NCBI GenBank assembly: GCA_016617785.1
Contig: JADILM010000001.1
Coordinates: forward strand, 1,426,001-1,490,000
Direction of reading: 5' to 3'
Source: Sporobolomyces roseus
Taxonomy: Eukaryota; Basidiomycota; Microbotryomycetes; Sporidiobolales; Sporidiobolaceae
Length of the DNA stretch: 64,000 nt
Positions within the stretch are counted from its first letter, which is position 1. The number at the start of each line of letters is the position of its first letter. Below are positions 46,096 through 58,211 of this stretch, piece after piece. The notes under the pieces are model-generated. The model was not told the origin of the DNA, made no database searches, and saw only the letters and a list, made by a program, of their open reading frames with translations. Position numbers and translations under genes: made by a program.

Positions 46096-49000
46096 ATGCC
46101 TTCACCGACTGCCCTGATCCAGTCAGCGTTAGGCAACTCGCTCGATTACCCAGTTTTATCCTACATCAATTCACTCTTCACCTCATCCGACGCCGACCCT
46201 TCAGATGATCCAGTAGGCGGATTTATTCGACCTCTGCTCGAATCAGAGAGTACCAACCCAGTCGAAGCAAAGGAGATTGATCGAATCTGTTTGGAGTTTA
46301 CTCGAATTTGGGAGAAATTGACGGGAGCTGAATTGGCTGCGAATGCGAATGGAGAGACCAGTGGTGGACCTGCCAAATTGGATCAGGCGTTGGATATGAG
46401 GAGGCAGGAGATGAAGAGTAAACGAGGTGCAGTTACTCAAGTAGTAGATATCGCTTCAGTCGTGAGTCTCATCCTTCTTGCACACTCGAGAGCTGTTGAA
46501 GCTGAGGAAGAATGCGATACGGATGTAGGTGAAAGCGCGAGAATCTCAAGTCAACATGAAGGCACTCGAGAAAGCCGAAGCGAAACTCAAGCAGAAACTC
46601 GAGAAACGAAACGCTCGCAACTTGTACGAAGGTTCGAAACTCATGGAGGCTCAGAACAACAAGAAGAGCTACGAAGAGTTGTTCTTGGAGGTCAACCCGT
46701 TGCAGACTGCTGGACAGAACAAGGGAAAGAGCAAAGATATTCATTTGGAAAACATCGATGTAAGTCCTACCTTTCCTTCTCTCGTTTCTAACCGCAGGGC
46801 CCGACTGAAACCTTCACTGATCTCTACAGGTCAGCTTCGGTTCCCTCCGCATCTTGTCGAACGCTACTCTTTCTCTGCCTTATGGTCGGTGAGTCTGCGC
46901 AAATCTCGCTCGTATTCTCTCCTTCTCTGCTTCAGCTGACCTCGCATCTCCATCCTTAGTCGCGCTGGTCTCATCGGTCGAAACGGTATCGGAAAATCTA
47001 CCTTGCTCCGAGCGATGGCACTTCGAGAAGTCAACATCCCTCAACACGTTTCGATTCTCTACGTTCAACAAGAAGTCATTGGAGACGACACACCAGCTCT
47101 CGAATCCGTCTTGCAAGCCGACGTTCACCGAACTCGACTCATGGCGGAAGAGGCAGAACTCAACGCTCAATTGGGAACTCTCGAGAAGGAGAGTGAGGAA
47201 ATGGTCAAGGCTGGTGCAGCAGCGGGTGAAGAGGACAAGGAGAAGAAACATGGCGAGCTCAGGAAGGTTGAGAGGAAGAAGGACGATCTTACTGCGAGAT
47301 TGGGAGAGGTTCAAGGGTTACTCGTCGAAATCGACGCCGATTCAGGTCCTTCGCGAGCGGCAGAATTGTTGGCAGGTTTGGGTTTCTCGACGGCAGATCA
47401 AGTGAGCTACTACTCTCTTCTCTATCGTAACTGTCGCTGACGTGTCTCTTGATCGCAGAGCATGCCTACACGAGCGTTCTCAGGAGGATGGCGAATGCGT
47501 CTTTCGCTCGCTCGAGGTTCGCTCACTTCTCTCGCTATGTTGAAACAAGAGAACGATACTGACTCGATGGCTGCCTCCTCTAGCGCTGTTCTGTAAACCC
47601 GATCTTCTCTTGCTCGATGAGCCTTCGAACAATTTGGATCTCAACGCTTTGGCTTGGTGCGCTTCCCTTTCCCTTTCGAGGATCTACCTCTATTGACTTT
47701 CGCTGACACTCCATCTTGCATGTCCACAGGCTCGAAGACTACCTTCAGACTTGGCCTTCAACCCTTCTCGTCGTTTCTCATGACCGAGCATTCCTCAACG
47801 CTGTCGCAACCGATATTATTCATCAACACGGAGAACGTCTCGATTACTACAAGGGTAACTTTGCTCAGTTCTACGCGACAAAGAGTGAGAGGCAGAAGCA
47901 ACAGAAGAGGGAGTACGAGAGTCAATTGCAATACAGGCAACACTTGCAAGCTTTCATCGATCGATGGAGATGTAAGTCCCACTTTCTTCCATCGTACTCT
48001 CTCAAACGATACTCATGCACGTCGTCATTTCCAGACAACGCCGCTCGTGCTACTCAAGCTCAAATGAAGATCAAGATTCTCGAGAAACTTCCCGAATTGA
48101 GTCCACCAGAAGAAGACGACGTCGTTACGTTCAAATTCCCCGAAACCGACAAGATCTCTCCTCCTCTCCTGCAACTTTCCGATGTCGCTTTCGGTTACAC
48201 GAAGGAGAAGCAATTGCTGAAGGGAGTCAACTTGGATGTCGGTCTAGATTCGAGGATTGGTCTCATCGGAGCTAACGGTGCTGGTAAATCTACCTTGTAC
48301 GTATCTCTATCGCTCCAAGCTATGTGAAGCGAGCTGACCCAAAGATATTCGGTATAGGATGAAACTGCTGATCGGAGAGTTGCAGCCAACACTCGGTCAA
48401 CAAAGTCGAAATGGTCGTCTTCGTATCGCTTGTATGTACACTCTCGGGCTCGGTCAGCAGCTCTGCGCAGGATCGCTGACTTGTCGAGCTGCTCGTAGAC
48501 TTCGCTCAACACCACATCGACTCGCTTGACCTTACCGTCAACTCTGTCGCTTACCTTCAAAAGCTTTTCCCTGGATTAACCGAACAACAATATCGATCAC
48601 ATCTCGCCGCTTTCGGTATCACTGTGCGTCGCTGTGAACAATATCGAACGTCTCGTTGATCGTCTGAACTGACTCATTTCGTTTCTTTACTTTGCATAGG
48701 GTATGACCTCACTTCAACTCATCGGAACCTTGTCAGGAGGACAAAAGTCTCGTGTCTCGTTCGCTGTCCTCTCGATGCAACGTCCTCACATTCTCTTGCT
48801 CGACGAGCCTACGAATCATTTGGTCAGTCTACTCGAATCTCCCCCGACTCTCGATGGTGAGGCGATCAACTGACGTTATTTCGACCCTACAGGATCTCGA
48901 AGGTCTCGATGCGTTGATGGAAGCTTTGAACCGTTGGAATGGAGGAGGTGAGTTTTGCACAGTACTTCATCTTCGCTCCATCTTCCTTACTGACTCTGTC

Positions 49001-49373
49001 TCTTCCTTCCTCTTTTAGTCATCTGTGTTTCTCACGACAGTACAGTATGCTCCTGCTTCCCTCATTTCTTTTCGAATCCATCGCTGACTCGTTTCATCGC
49101 CCATCTTTCTCTCTCTCTTCTCCTTTCCTACTCCTCCTTCGCTTCACCCTTTTCGCTCTTCCGACTTTCGAACTCAGTTCATTCACACGTAAGTCTTCCG
49201 TTCCTCTTTGCGGTTCTCGAAGTCTGCTGACCCGAGTTTTTTCTCTTTCGCACTACAGGGTGTGCAAGGATTTGTGGGTCTGCGCCGATGGTACCGCCTC
49301 CAAGTTCTACGGAGACGTCGACGCATACAAGAGTTTGATTGTCGGCAACGCGAAGAAGATGACACCGACCTAG
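46096..49373 (+). CDS. GCN20: ABC-F ATPase, GCN20 type
   Basis: A soluble ABC-F protein with two ATPase cassettes and no membrane helices. Gcn20 works with Gcn1 on ribosomes to switch on the kinase Gcn2 during amino-acid starvation. The start at 46096 ([20 protein letters not shown]) leads into the N-terminal region expected to bind Gcn1. The first cassette has Walker [15 protein letters not shown], signature [15 protein letters not shown] and Walker [14 protein letters not shown]. The linker helix has [18 protein letters not shown]. The second cassette has [28 protein letters not shown] and [13 protein letters not shown], then [11 protein letters not shown]. The C-terminus is [10 protein letters not shown], with TAG at 49371-49373. 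About twelve short introns. All nucleotide-binding motifs are intact. Confidence 0.93.
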
Positions 49374-49680
49374 ATCGAGCAGATATCTTTCGCTTGTATC
49401 TCATTGTTTCACTCTGCAATGTTCGTTCGTCGTCGAAGGCAGTCAGCGTCGTCGTACAACTCGATTCAGCAGTGATCCAGATCTCAGATGTTTGTCGCAA
49501 TTACTCCACCGTCTCTCCCATTCGACCCGAACGAAGCTGCTCAAACTCAGGGTCGTTTCGGTTTCGGCCGAATACGGCATTTGACCGCGTGCTTGCTGAT
49601 TTGCTGAGTGATTTCTCTTAGAATTTCTCCATGATTTTTCTCTCAAGCCACGACCATCCTCTCCCTCGCTGTCGCCAACA
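49374..49680. other. Intergenic: GCN20 3' end and MFS promoter
   Basis: About 300 bases between two plus-strand genes; no gene or clear motif seen. Confidence 0.5.
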
Positions 49681-51730
49681 ATGACATCGACAATAGTTCA
49701 CGAGCCGATAGAGCTGCAGACGCCTCGCACAGCTGCCTCGAACTCATCATTGTCGAGCCCCACAACCGATGAAAGGTCTCAAACAGCGCAACTCGATCGC
49801 TTGGGATTCGCAGAAGAGCCTGAGGATGATGGGCTACCGCCACAAGACCGTGGCAGGAAAGCTTGGACGTTCATCGCTGCCGCCTTTGTTCTCGAGTGCG
49901 TACAATTCTTTCGCGAAATCGAAAAAAAGGGCGAATGATTTGACTCTTCTCACCTTGTCAGAACGTTCATGTGAGTTTGCGACGACCTCTTTCTGATGCA
50001 GTTATGCTCAACATCGTATTGCATAGCTGGGGCTTCAACTACGCATTCTCCGCTGTACTCGTATGGTTTCGAGCGAATGAGCCTTGGTCTCAATACTCTC
50101 TCGCAACTCTTTCAGCGATACCGACACTTCAATCAGCTCTCACTTACTTCTTACCGTGAGTACCGTCTACTTCCCTAGTTGCCTCTCGACATTGCTGACC
50201 ATGTTCGCTACAGAATTCTGGTGGTCAACGGTTTCCGCCGATATCCTGAGTACGCCAAGCCGGCACTCCTTATCTCAGCTGTTCTATTCAGTCTATCGAT
50301 GTTAGCGGCAAGCTTTGCAACCAAAGTAAGCAGGGTTGGCTATCGTGCTTCGTTTGCGATCGCTAACTAAACTTTCTCGTCGAAAACAGATTGAGCATCT
50401 CATACTCCTACAAGGCGTCATCTGCGGATCCACTGGAGCCGTACTTTATTCTCCGGTAGTGATGCATTTGAATTCGTGGTTTGTCCATCGGCGTGGACTC
50501 GCTTCGGGTAAGCATCGCTGCGTTTTTCTTCATCGCACCCTTGTCGCAAGGCATTGATTTTCGCTCGAATCCTAGGCATCATCTTCGCCGGAACTGGCAT
50601 GTGAGTCAATTACTACTCACCAGCGCTTTCCCACCGAGCTGACGGATTCAACTTTCACTTTGACAGCGGAGGAGCAACGTTCCCTTTCCTCATCTCGAAA
50701 CTTCTCGACAATTACGGCTTTGCTGGCATGTGCCGAGTCTGGTCGGCCGTCGTCGGAGTCGCAAGTATAGGATCTGTGCTAGCCCTACAACCTCGAGTTC
50801 CTCCAACGAGACCAAAGGATGGGAAGAGAGAGAAACTGTTCTTGCTCGATTTGAGCATCGTAAAGAACACAAACTTCTGGATTATGGTAAGCAATCTCGC
50901 TCTTCTCTCGCTCTTGACTTAGTACCTGATTGAGGATCGTCATCTGAGATAGTCGACAAACGTTTTCCTCAGTTCTCTCGCATACTTCCCAACTTCTCTC
51001 TACCTCGCAACATTCACTAGTTCAGTACTACACTCATCCTCACTCCTACTGCCCTCCGTAGTCGTCGCAGCATTCAATGCCAGTGCCTGCCTCGGCTCGC
51101 CAGCAATCGGAGTCGCAGCCGACCGTTCGCTCGACTTCACCCTCATTGCCCTTGGACTAGCTGGAACCGTATTCGCTTTGGGTGCATGGGGATCTAGCAG
51201 CTCACTCGCTGGTATCTTGACCTTTGCGATACTGTACGGATTCGGATCACGAATTACTTCGTATTTCGGACCGGCAGCGAAAGAAATTTCAGGTGCGTCG
51301 TCGCTTCCTCAGCGTCGGCCCTCATGCCCTAACTCATCTATGCTGCTTTTGAATACTCTAGGGTCAAACCCTCACGCATCAGCGACGATACTATGTTTCT
51401 TCTCCATCTTTCGAGGAATCGCTTCGCTCGCAGGCCCCTTCATCGCCACGGCTCTGTACGAAGAACAGTATAGTGATTCAGATGAGTAAGTTCTGTTTGC
51501 TTCTATCCTACTGTCGGAGACTAGCTGATCCTCTCCTCGCTGTAGCGCAACGTGGGGACGATACGGTTTCGAGAAAGTCATTATTTTTGGTTCGTCAAAG
51601 TCATCTCCACTCCTCTCAAGCTTTACACTGATCGAACGAGCTACTACACATAGTTGGAGTTATGTCGTTCTTGTCAGCGCTTGGAGGGGTTGTGATGCGG
51701 ATAGCAAGGAAGAAGCGGGTGGTAGCTTGA
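49681..51730 (+). CDS. MFS transporter, monocarboxylate-porter-like (paralogue 3)
   Basis: Third member of the family found twice near 26.6-31.3 kb, here on the plus strand and 18 kb away. The start is MTSTIVHEPIELQTPRTAAS. The first helix is RGRKAWTFIAAAFVLE, then SWGFNYAFSAVLVWFRANEP, NGFRRYPEYAKPALLISAVL, HLILLQGVICGSTGAVLYSP, ASGIIFAGTGIGGATFPFLI, SKLLDNYGFAGMCRVWSAVV and FLSSLAYFPTSLYLA. The C-terminus is MRIARKKRVVA with TGA at 51728-51730. Intron positions and motif order match the tandem pair, supporting common descent. Substrate unknown. Its distance from the other two argues against all three serving one compact cluster. Confidence 0.84.
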
Positions 51731-51835
51731 TAAAATTCAGCAATGTCGTTGAGATTGAGTCTGTCTCTCCCGTCGCTCGCTTCCGTACAAGATGATATAG
51801 CGATAACAATGCAATGCTGAACTCTACTGCTCCTT

Positions 51836-53332
51836 CTATTGCGGTCTAACGTAATCCAATTTCTCGACCCTCCTCCAAACTTCCCTCACCAAACGCTCTT
51901 GTGCATCTCGACTCTTCTCTCCATCCTCTGAATCGCTTGCCGGTCGAATCGCGAGATACAGTCGAGAACCGAGATCAGCTGGAGGAATTGGTGAAGAAGG
52001 GTCTGCGAGAATCGATGCTGGAGGTTGAGACGGAACGACCATTCCACCTGCTTCATTGACGATGATCGTACCAGCACAAACGTCCTATGTTGAGAGCTCG
52101 TCAGTGTCAAAACCTAACAGGAGAAGTTGAGTGTAAGCTCACCCATTCCCAACAACCTCCTTCCCAAAAGATGTCGACAGCTCCAGTCGCAACGTAAACC
52201 ATATCCAACGCTGCCGATCCCAAACTTCTAACTCCATGTACCATTCCACCTTTCCCATCCCTCCCACCAATCTCCGCCGCAAAGTTCCATAGCGTGTTCA
52301 CCTTCTTGGTCAAATTTGAAGTAGGGGCGTCTGAACGAGCTTTACCCCATTCAGCGAGGAAGAGACAACCTTTCGGTGCGTCTGAGGGAATGGGTTGAGG
52401 GGGAAGGTATGGAAGAGGGACGGAATGGTGGAATGGTTGAGGGAGTTTGTAGTTTGATGGAGCTGGAGTCGATGGAGCAGAGAGAACAGAGGGGTCGTGA
52501 GGGAAAGAGATGGGGGTCGACCAGGACCCGAGGCCTTGTGCGGCTGAGTAGAGAGTTCCACTGGCATTGGTGAGGTGCAGTCCGCCCAGCAGAGGTGCAA
52601 AGATCGCTCCGACTACTGGAATTTTGCTGTAAAGGAGAAATCAACTGATCAGTTCTCGAATTTAGTCGATTCTGATTGAGCGAGGAGCGGAAGCTAACTT
52701 GACACAGAATCCCACCGAAACGCAACAGGTTGGAAAGAGATGCACAAAGTTGACAGTCTACAGAATCGAGGAGATAATCAGCTTTCATTCTCGTCAGACT
52801 CATTCTCGATCCTGCAGAAGGTATATATTCTCGTCCAACGACAGATCCTAGAGTATACAAGAGGACTTACGCCGTCTAGAGGGTCGATAATCCACGTAGG
52901 AGCCTGCGAAAACGAAAACAGTTCAGAATCAGCTTCGCTCGCTTCGACAACAGGTAAACCTATGGGATCGCAAGCTCACATCATCGAGTAGGAATCTCTT
53001 CTCCTGTCCTGCCGAGTAGCTCTCCTCTCCGATGATTCTACGAGGAATAGGACAAGAATAGGTCAGTGATTTTCACCCTTGCGAAGATTTCGAAAGGCTC
53101 ACTTGTGTTCGGGATATCTCTCCCTGATCGCATCACTGATCAATTGCTCGGCGTGCATATCTGCATGAGTGACTAGATCTGCCGCGTTCTCTTTGATGGT
53201 GATTGATTCATCGAAAGATCTTGCACCTTGAGTTCTCGCCAACGCTTGCTCGCGCAAGTACGATCCGGCTAGGATAGCTAAATGAGCTGAGAATGAGTGT
53301 AGTTCTGAGAAGTCTAGGTCGAACTTGGTCAT
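51836..53332 (-). CDS. Inositol monophosphatase family protein
   Basis: A Mg-dependent sugar-phosphate phosphatase that would release free inositol from inositol monophosphate. Starts MTKFDLDFSELHSFSAHLAI at 53332. Seen: IIGEESYS (metal-binding Glu), DPLDGTVNFVH (the DPxDGT metal site), VGAIFAPLLGGLHLTNASG, and near the C-terminus WEGGCWEWDVCAGTIIVNEA with the second metal-site Asp. All catalytic residues are in place. A Ser/Pro-rich insertion of roughly 40 residues sits after GTLYSAAQGLGSW, before CLFLAEWGK. Five or six short introns; the stop is TAG at 51836-51838. Ascomycete quinate clusters include an IMPase-like gene (qutG), but this family is common and the gene is 29 kb from the QUTR-like gene, so I attach little weight to that. 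Confidence 0.92.
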
Positions 53333-54618
53333 TCTTGAGGGAGGGGAGAGCTAGAGAGATTGTAAGGAGTGGGGGAGAGGAAAGAAGGTGCAGAGGTTGT
53401 GGCGCTTTCTGATGGGTTGACGAGCTGTTCTGAGCTCCTCGGTTATAGTATAATCGAGGTTTTGCGAGTCGGCAAAGCTATCTGAGGGAGAGAGACGCTT
53501 CGTTCTCTCTTTCACTTTTACCACTCACTTCGACTTGCTTTGGTGACTCTTTCGCTCCCGAGGCTGATCTCACGGTATTAGTTCGTGCTACTCTAGCGAA
53601 TGGGTGAGCGATCGGGCTTCTCCATCGCCTCCTTTCGTCGAATTTTCGACTTCTTCGGCGGTTAATCCTGGGGATGTAGCTGTTGGAGATAGCTCGACTT
53701 GTCCAATGTGAGGAGATAGAGCTGCTTGATCGGTGTCGCTCTCTCCGATCTTCGACTCGACACGAAAGACTTCGTCAGTCGTTTTCCCTTCGTTGCAGAA
53801 TATTCCTCGACTCCCCTGACCCCGAAGTCTCGGTAGTGGGTCCTAGCTGAGGGCGACACAGTGAGTACTCTATCTGTAAGTGCATCGTATCGACTTCGCA
53901 AGCACGACACCCCATCGAAGAGACTGTGGCCTCACTTTACGTGGAGGACGATTCTCGAACTGACGAGTAGATCGACTGCGGCATCAAGGTGGTCGATATC
54001 TTCAGTGGTCTCGACTATGTCGGAGTCCTTAAGTCGGACTTGAAGCTTCAAGGACGATCATTGACGAGACCGTCGCCTCAATGCGACCCTCGATTCGACT
54101 AACTCTGTTGCTTCTCTCGGACTCGACAGTCAGCATCGCGTCGGCTGTCTCATCCAGCTGTAATCATCATCGACAACCTGCCTTGGTCTTTGGTGCAGAA
54201 CTATGCAGACTGGGCGAGTAGAGGAGCGGTTCCAATCGAGCGGGAATCTGCTGGCAGAGCTCTTTGCTCGCTCCTGTCCGATCACGCTGGTGCTTGTTGC
54301 TATCACAGCTATCCTCGACGTCGAGTGAGATTACCGGGACGCTCTCTCGGGCATATGAATACAGTCTACATTTCTCCTTTACATCGTCCTTGCGATGAAT
54401 TTTTCAAGAATTTTCGGTTAGATTTTTGGTCACCTTCAGGCCAAATGAAGCGATTCCTTTTGTATCGCTTAGAGTCTCCCGTGTAGTTCAAGACACTGCA
54501 ATATTCATCGGTGATATGCGGAAACGGACTTAGAGCGAAAAATCTTGAGGAAATTGCAATTGTGCAATCCATCATCTTGACTCAAAGCGTCTTCTTCTCC
54601 CTCGACACTTCATCAATC
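53333..54618. other. Long divergent intergenic region
   Basis: About 1.29 kb between the starts of the phosphatase and the dehydrogenase. It includes the serine-pathway gene's 5' untranslated exon at its right end. Open frames (53662-53910, 54190-54486) are short, lack motifs and overlap frames on the other strand. No gene supported. Confidence 0.45.
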
Positions 54619-56402
54619 AGTAAGTCGGAAGATGCCCAGGCTAGATCTATAGCTATACTGACCTCTCGATTGTCTCTGCAGTGTCCGGTCGTCGTCCTTC
54701 AGTCAGCGCAACTGATCCCATTTCCATCTCAATCTCTCCTCGTTCCTCTTCTCACATCGCACAAGCTGCTTCCCCTCCTTCGTACGCCATCTCTCCCCCT
54801 GGTGCTTCATCTTTCTCCCAATCCTACGAAGCCCGTCAACGCGCTACTTCAATCCCTTTCCCTCAACAAGGCAAAGCCCTCGCTCCTTTCCCCGTTTCAG
54901 ATGACCCTACAAAGATCTTACTGTTGGAGAACATCAACACTTCGGCAGTAGAGATGCTCAAGGCTCAAGGATGGTACGTGGAGGAGATCAAGAAGGCACT
55001 CGGTGAGGAAGAGTTGATCAAGAAAGTCAATGAAGGTCAATTCGCTGCTGTCGGAATCAGGAGTAAGACAAAAGTTACTGCTCGAGTACTCGAAAAGTGC
55101 CCCACTGTGAGTCGAACGAAGCGTTTCCTGTTGTAAGGCGGAAGTTTCACTGACTCTTTCGATGATTTCGCTACCTAGCTTCTCGTCATTGGATGCTTCT
55201 GCATCGGTACCAACCAAGTCGACCTCCTAGCTGCTGCCAAGGCCGGTATCGCAGTATTCAACTCGCCTTTCTCCAATTCTCGATCAGTCGCAGAGCTCGT
55301 TATCGCTGAAGTTGTCGCTCTTTCGAGGCAAATCTGTGATCGAACCAACGAGATGAGGCAAGGTATCTGGAACAAGGTTAGTAAGGGATGCTGGGAGATC
55401 AGAGGAAAGACCCTTGGTGTGAGTTTTCCGGTTCACTTCTCAATTCGAAAATGTACGAAACTCATTTATTCTCGAGTATAGATCGTCGGTTACGGTCACA
55501 TTGGATCTCAACTCTCAGTACTTTCGGAAGCTATGGGAATGTCGGTCCTCTACTACGATGTCGTCCCAATCATGCCTCTCGGTTCCGCCAAACAAGTCGA
55601 CACTCTCGAATCCCTCCTCAACCAATGCGATTTCGTCACTCTCCACGTTCCCGAACTTCCCGAAACGACCAACATGATCTCTTTCGAACAAATCGCTCAA
55701 ATGAAGGACGGAGCTTACCTCCTCAACAACGCTCGAGGCAAAGTTGTCGACATTCCCGCTCTCATCGATGGACTCAAATCTGGTAAACTCGCTGGTGCCG
55801 CCGTCGACGTCTTCCCTTCCGAACCCGCAGCGAACGGTGCCAACTTCAACGACGAATGCAACTCTTGGACTACCGAGTTGAGATCTTGCCCGAACTTGAT
55901 CTTGACTCCTCACATCGGAGGATCAACAGAAGAAGCTCAATCAATGATCGGTGCTGAAGTTGGAGGTGCTCTCATTCGATTCCTCAACTACGGTTCGACA
56001 TTAGGAGCCGTCAACTTCCCAGAAGTTCACCTTCGACCGATCTTGACCGATGGAACTGTTCGATTATGTCACGCTCACTTGAACCAACCTGGTGTGCTCA
56101 AGATTGTCAACTCGGTGTTGTCCGAACACAACGTCGAGAAACAATATTCGGATTCAAAGGTACATCTTCTTCTCTGATTCGCTCGTCTCGAGCTGAACTG
56201 ACAAAATCATGCACTTCGAAAACAGGGAGACATCGCTTACCTTCTCGCCGATATCAACGTCGCCAACGAGACTGAGATCAAGGAGATTTACGAAGCTATT
56301 TCGAGCGTGAGTATTCGCTCGTTTCGTCCATCTTCGTCCAAAACTGATCCCCTTTCTTCCTGACAGTCCCGCATGAACATCGCAACTCGCATGCTCTTCT
56401 AG
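54619..56402 (+). CDS. SER3: D-3-phosphoglycerate dehydrogenase, start codon split by an intron
   Basis: First enzyme of phosphorylated serine synthesis, oxidising 3-phosphoglycerate with NAD in the cytosol. The conserved frame begins TG TCC GGT right after a splice acceptor at 54680-54681; the A of the ATG is the last base (54619) of the upstream exon, so the start codon exists only after splicing. No other in-frame ATG precedes the enzyme fold. Seen: KILLLENINTSAVEMLKAQG, AVGIRSKTKVTARVL, FCIGTNQVDLLAAAKAGI, FNSPFSNSRSVAELVIAE, the NAD-binding GIVGYGHIGSQL, VTLHVPELPETTNMI, LLNNARGKVVD and LTPHIGGSTEEAQ with the catalytic His. A C-terminal ACT-type domain (GDIAYLLADINVANETEIKE) suits serine feedback. 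About 70 Ser-rich residues precede the fold, as in yeast Ser3. The stop is TAG at 56400-56402. Confidence 0.92.
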
Positions 56403-57248
56403 ATAGAATACTCTCGACTACATAGACCTTTCTCAACCTCGTTATTTTTCTTCGACTATACTCTGTTCACTCTTCGCAACCTTTCATTCCCCCAAAAACC
56501 CCTCTTCAATATTCGGGGAACCCACCTTTTACTTATCGCAACCTGTTCATTCTCTTTCATGTCTACTAGCTTTCAACAAACTGTTTAAATCACAACCAAC
56601 CTACTTTCATCAGTGCCTCACAATATCTCTTTGTCTCGCAGGCGTTTCGGAGGGAACAGATATTATTTGCCAACCTTCTCTACTACTTGAGTCGCAAGCT
56701 CGTATCGCCAGCGATACCTCCTAGACTGTCAATTGACAACATCGGGAGAAAGACATTCGAACATCTGAAAAATTCGGAATTGGCTCGAAACGAAGAAGAG
56801 ATTCGCTTCATCGCTAGCGGCTCTTCAACGCTCTCCTGTCTCATGTGCTGGTTAGTGTTGCTCAGAAAACGAGGAAGCTAAAGCTACGAAGCGATGAATC
56901 GAGGTTTGGTCGAGTCACCCAAGATTTTCTGGATTCCTTCTTTTCTCTGCTCTCCTCTTCCTCCATCTCGCCGCCTAGCCCTTCATCAACCTCCCTCGGC
57001 ATATCAAGTAGGAAGCGCTTCTTGTTAGCTTGCAAGAAGAAGGACACCTCGAATACGGAAAAAGCGAGAGATTTCAAGAAAGGCATGATTTGCGAAACGA
57101 TGGGCAACAGGCGACGGGAAGGAGATAAGGTTGAGTAGACAGAGAGGTAGAGAACCGACAAGTAGATAGTCAAGGTACGAGGTGGAGAAACAAAATGGAA
57201 CTGGAGAACGCATAATCCCGAATCGAGTCAACATTTAGTGCTCGTCAG
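56403..57248. other. Convergent intergenic region
   Basis: About 850 bases between two 3' ends. A plus-strand frame at 56687-56881 and minus-strand frames at 56862-57234 overlap and show no motifs; I see no supported gene. Confidence 0.45.
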
Positions 57249-57875
57249 TTAACGTTCGTCCTTGAAGAGCTCATGAGTGTGATAGTCAGCCGCTCTATCA
57301 CGATAGTCGATCTCGTGTCGTCGACCTTCCTCCTCGCCGTGGGCCTTTGCGTGTACGCGACCGCGCTCTTTGATGAAGTCTTCCAATTCTGTCTTCAGGT
57401 TGTCACGTTTCTGGCGAGCCGCTTGAATCACCTCCTCCTCGGCTTTTCCAGACTTTACGAGCTTCCCAACGTGACTAGTAGCGGCACGCAAATTCTGAAC
57501 GAGTTGACGAAAACGCTGATCAAACGATGTCACTGTTAGCGAACTGCCAGGCAGATTTGAAGGAGGTAGCCTTACATTCTCAGGGGTCGATTCTCGACGA
57601 TACTGTCGATCAAACCGCGGGTGTTAGACTCGACCTCGGAGGGCAAAATTCCAAGCTCACCTCAGACGAGTTCGGATAATGCTTGGATTGCACCTCTTGA
57701 CGATTCTGCGACGTACTCGTCATCAGCTGTGGCCACAATAAGTCTTATGCGGTTGTCGAGGGCGTACCTGAGGCTGGAAAGGATCATCTCGTTTGGCTTC
57801 CTACCCGGTGAAGAATCTGAAATGTCAGTCGATGCGCTTCAGATGAGGATTCGTAGGACTCACAGAAGAGGACAT
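57249..57875 (-). CDS. Uncharacterised small charged protein, 128 aa
   Basis: Product not recognised. Five exons of 12, 33, 48, 27 and 267 bases, all multiples of three, join in phase 0: MSSS, EAKRDDPFQPQ, NRQEVQSKHYPNSSE, YRRESTPEN, then RFRQLVQNLRAATSHVGKLV onward to HELFKDER with TAA at 57249-57251. Every intron has a GT-AG pair and a CTGAT/CTGAC-like branch. The last exon predicts a long amphipathic or coiled-coil helix (RQKRDNLKTELEDFIKERGR) with a very charged tail. No signal or membrane segment. An alternative upstream ATG with a signal-like start (57966) leads to a frame that ends soon, so I prefer 57875. Confidence 0.6.
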
Positions 57876-58211
57876 GATCGAGATCGAAGCTCAGCGAGGT
57901 AGGTTGAGTCAGCGTGCAGGTAAGGAGGAATGAAAGAGGAAAGAGAGTCTGGAATCGAGTCTCCATGAAGCGGTCGGAGATTCCGCGGCGGATTCGGTCA
58001 GTCGTCTAAACCCCCTATCTCGGAAGCTGGAAGCCGGCGGGAGCGGGAGAGGGAGATGAGAAAAGTGGGAACGAAGAGCTGATCTCGCAAGAATCCATGG
58101 AGACTGCTCTACAGCTTCCTCCTCGCTCCCTCGTCGGTGAAATACGAGCGTTTGACACGAGCTTCATAGATCTGATAGCTCATAGCGTTGTCACCTATGT
58201 ACACCTCAATC
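57876..58211. other. Short intergenic region
   Basis: About 335 bases between two small minus-strand genes. It should hold the promoter of the 128-residue protein gene. No gene seen. Confidence 0.4.

Noticed and set aside
51836..53332. Inositol monophosphatase as a quinate-cluster qutG equivalent
   Set aside because: The family is ubiquitous, the gene is 29 kb from the regulators, and no other quinate enzyme is present.
54681..55136. GTG as the start of the phosphoglycerate dehydrogenase frame
   Set aside because: GTG is not a normal fungal start, and the G at 54681 is the last base of a clear splice acceptor; the split ATG explains the site.
56687..57234. A gene between the dehydrogenase and the 128-residue protein gene
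   Set aside because: Short opposing frames without motifs; more likely 3' untranslated sequence of the two convergent genes.
57784..57966. Signal-peptide-like frame beginning METRFQTLFPLSFLL
   Set aside because: It overlaps the better supported start at 57875, ends soon after and does not join in frame to the downstream exons.
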